Below are positions 13,998 to 15,437 of a stretch of 15,437 nt of DNA, in pieces (within the stretch, counting starts at the first letter, position 1; the number at the start of each line of letters is the position of its first letter). Where the stretch lies: assembly GCA_902490315.1 (NCBI GenBank), contig CABUDK010000029.1, positions 1-15,437 on the forward strand, written 5' to 3'. The notes below the pieces were generated by a model, which saw only the letters and a list, made by a program, of their open reading frames with translations, was not told the DNA's origin and did no database searches. A program made the translations under genes and the position numbers. This stretch comes from an uncultured Porphyromonas sp. GTDB lineage: Bacteria > Bacteroidota > Bacteroidia > Bacteroidales > Porphyromonadaceae.

Positions 13998-14909
13998 CTA
14001 GTCGTTGCGAAGCTGCTCGCGAAGAAGTTGCTGGCGACTTTTGCTGCGGGTTACCATGAAGACGCCGAGCAGGATGAGGATAGCTGAGGCTACCTTGGTG
14101 AGTGTGAGTTGGTCTTGTCCCATCATGACAGCCAGCAGCGAGGCGATGACGGGGATGCCGTAGTTGTAGATGCTGACGACGGTAGGACGCAAGCCTCGCT
14201 GTGCGAAGAGCAGTAGGAGGTAGGCGACGAAGGTGGCGCCCACGACGACGAAGGCTAGCTGCCCGTAGAAGGTGGCGTCGAAGGTACTCCACTCGGTGCG
14301 TATCATGTCACGTACACCCATCGGAGCAGAGCCGTAGAGGGAGATGACAAAGAGCCACTTCATCAAGGTAACCGGGTGGTACTTTTGTATGAGTGTCTTG
14401 AAGGAAGTTAGGTAGATGGCGTAGGAGACGGTTGCTGTGGCGCAGATCAAGTCGCCTAGCGTAGAGCCAGCGGTAGAGGAGCCGTTGGTGGACACGAGGA
14501 GCAGGGCACCTGAGGCGCCGATGAGTACACCGATCCCCTTGAGCCGTGTGATGGGCTCCTTGAGCACGACAGCTGCGAGGAGCATGGTGACGATGGGTCC
14601 TAGCGTGGCAACGAGCGACTGATTGACAGGTGAGGTCATCGACATGCCAATGGCAAAGAGCCCTTGGTTGAAGAAGATACCTGTCAGCGATGCTAAAGTC
14701 ATTTTCCCCCAGTCCTTGCGGTCGATGCGCTCTCGAGGCACCCACAGCGAGGCGATCCAAAAGAGTATCGTGGCGCCCAGGAAGCGACAGAACATGTGCG
14801 TATATGGAGTGAGCCCCCCACCAAGGAGTGCCTTGGTGAAGGGCCCATTGATTCCAAAGATAATGGTGACGCATAGCATCACGAGGTGTAGTCTCCAGCG
14901 AGAACTCAT
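13998..14909 (-). CDS. EamA/DMT-family permease
   Basis: The 303-residue protein is made of about ten hydrophobic helices in two homologous halves, as in EamA (drug/metabolite transporter superfamily) permeases. The first half begins VMLCVTIIFGINGPFTKAL and ends near GIGVLIGASGALLLV. The second begins LICATATVSYAIYLTSFK and ends ASAILILLGVFMVTRS. The substrate is not predictable; relatives export amino acids, nucleosides or other metabolites. It starts 19 bp after the sufD stop on the same strand, so it may be read through from the suf operon. Its basic tail ends about 130 bp from the convergent mnmE. Confidence 0.9.
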   Translation of the reverse strand: MSSRWRLHLVMLCVTIIFGINGPFTKALLGGGLTPYTHMFCRFLGATILFWIASLWVPRERIDRKDWGKMTLASLTGIFFNQGLFAIGMSMTSPVNQSLVATLGPIVTMLLAAVVLKEPITRLKGIGVLIGASGALLLVSTNGSSTAGSTLGDLICATATVSYAIYLTSFKTLIQKYHPVTLMKWLFVISLYGSAPMGVRDMIRTEWSTFDATFYGQLAFVVVGATFVAYLLLLFAQRGLRPTVVSIYNYGIPVIASLLAVMMGQDQLTLTKVASAILILLGVFMVTRSKSRQQLLREQLRND

Positions 14910-14928
14910 TACGATAGTATAGCGTGTT

Positions 14929-15437
14929 TTAGAAGATTAGCTTACCACACTGGCTGCAGTGTGTCGGCTCTTTGCCTAGGAGGCGATTTCGTACGATGCT
15001 CTCGATGCGATTTTGGAGATCCTCCAGGGGCATGAGGTCTATGACATCTCTGACGAAAGCGACGCTCAGCATGACCCGTGCTTCGTGCTCGGGGATGCCT
15101 CGCTGCATCATGTAGAAGAGTGCCTGCTCGTCGAGATGTCCCGTAGCCATACCATGCGAACACTGGACGTCGTCGGCGTAGATCTCTAGCTGAGGCTTGC
15201 TGTACATACGAGCCTCGGGTGAGAGAAGCATATTACGGTTGCTCTGATAAGCTTCGGTCATCTGTGCCGACTGCGCTACGAAGATGCGCCCCGAGAAGGC
15301 TCCCGTGGATTGCTCATCGAGGAGGTTCTTAAAGAGCTGCGTGCTATGACACTTCGGACGGATATGCTCGACACGGGTGAAGGTGTCGACATGCTGTGTG
15401 CCATTGGTCACAGCGACTCCGCCTAGTATCTGCTCGG
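14929..15437 (-). CDS. sufD: FeS cluster assembly protein SufD, C-terminal part (5' end outside window)
   Basis: About 168 residues are visible and the frame stays open to the window edge (…LGGVAVTNGTQHVDTFTRVEH), so the gene continues beyond 15437. Typical SufB/SufD beta-helix and C-terminal motifs are present: 'TRVEHIRPKCHSTQLFKNLL', 'GRIFVAQSAQMTEAYQSNRN', 'LSPEARMYSKPQLEIYADDV', 'CSHGMATGHLDEQALFYMMQ' and 'RGIPEHEARVMLSVAF'. SufD works in the SufBCD scaffold that builds iron-sulfur clusters. The C-terminus ends CSQCGKLIF, an extra C-x-x-C pair not typical of the family as I know it. Confidence 0.93.
   Translation of the reverse strand, partial: EQILGGVAVTNGTQHVDTFTRVEHIRPKCHSTQLFKNLLDEQSTGAFSGRIFVAQSAQMTEAYQSNRNMLLSPEARMYSKPQLEIYADDVQCSHGMATGHLDEQALFYMMQRGIPEHEARVMLSVAFVRDVIDLMPLEDLQNRIESIVRNRLLGKEPTHCSQCGKLIF

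Overview
The window looks like chromosomal DNA of a Bacteroidota bacterium, most probably Porphyromonas or a close relative. The reasons are Bacteroidota-type promoters (-7 boxes of the form TAnnTTTG) in front of several transcription units, weak or absent Shine-Dalgarno sequences, the run ftsX - DUF3098 gene - uppP - truB - queA - folK, an M13 peptidase with a lipoprotein signal, and a LuxS/peptidase E pair. Species-level identity is inference only.

Layout. Positions 1-53 hold the 5' part of a tRNA-Val(GAC) gene on the minus strand. Positions 54-1490 carry no convincing gene but are packed with structured DNA. This includes two head-to-head copies of a 50-bp repeat about 1 kb apart and three consecutive five-copy minisatellites. 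It also includes a ~250-bp inverted pair of three-hairpin units whose stems change together, and an eight-unit array with a 21-22 bp period. Positions 1404-5860 hold a minus-strand cluster transcribed pepE - luxS - nucleotidyltransferase - pepO, with a promoter before pepE and a strong terminator after pepO. Positions 5930-6140 hold a second 21-22 bp array of the same family, running in the opposite direction. Positions 6151-7730 are an accessory islet: an AT-rich two-helix membrane protein on the minus strand, then on the plus strand a two-gene cassette of small Bacteroidota-specific proteins (an 'RNY..YPNG' protein and a DUF5053-like protein) closed by a perfect 11-bp terminator.

Positions 7814-13870 are a dense plus-strand housekeeping cluster. 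It covers divisome and cell-wall functions (ftsX, DUF3098 membrane protein, uppP), tRNA modification (truB, queA, mnmE) and folate synthesis (folK). Gaps are short or overlapping, which suggests one operon or a few nested ones. Positions 13998-15437 are minus strand: the 3' two-thirds or less of sufD (running off the window) followed by an EamA-type permease.

The genes themselves are mostly ordinary. The unusual content is the noncoding DNA: the covarying palindromic element at 573-824 and the two helically phased repeat arrays.
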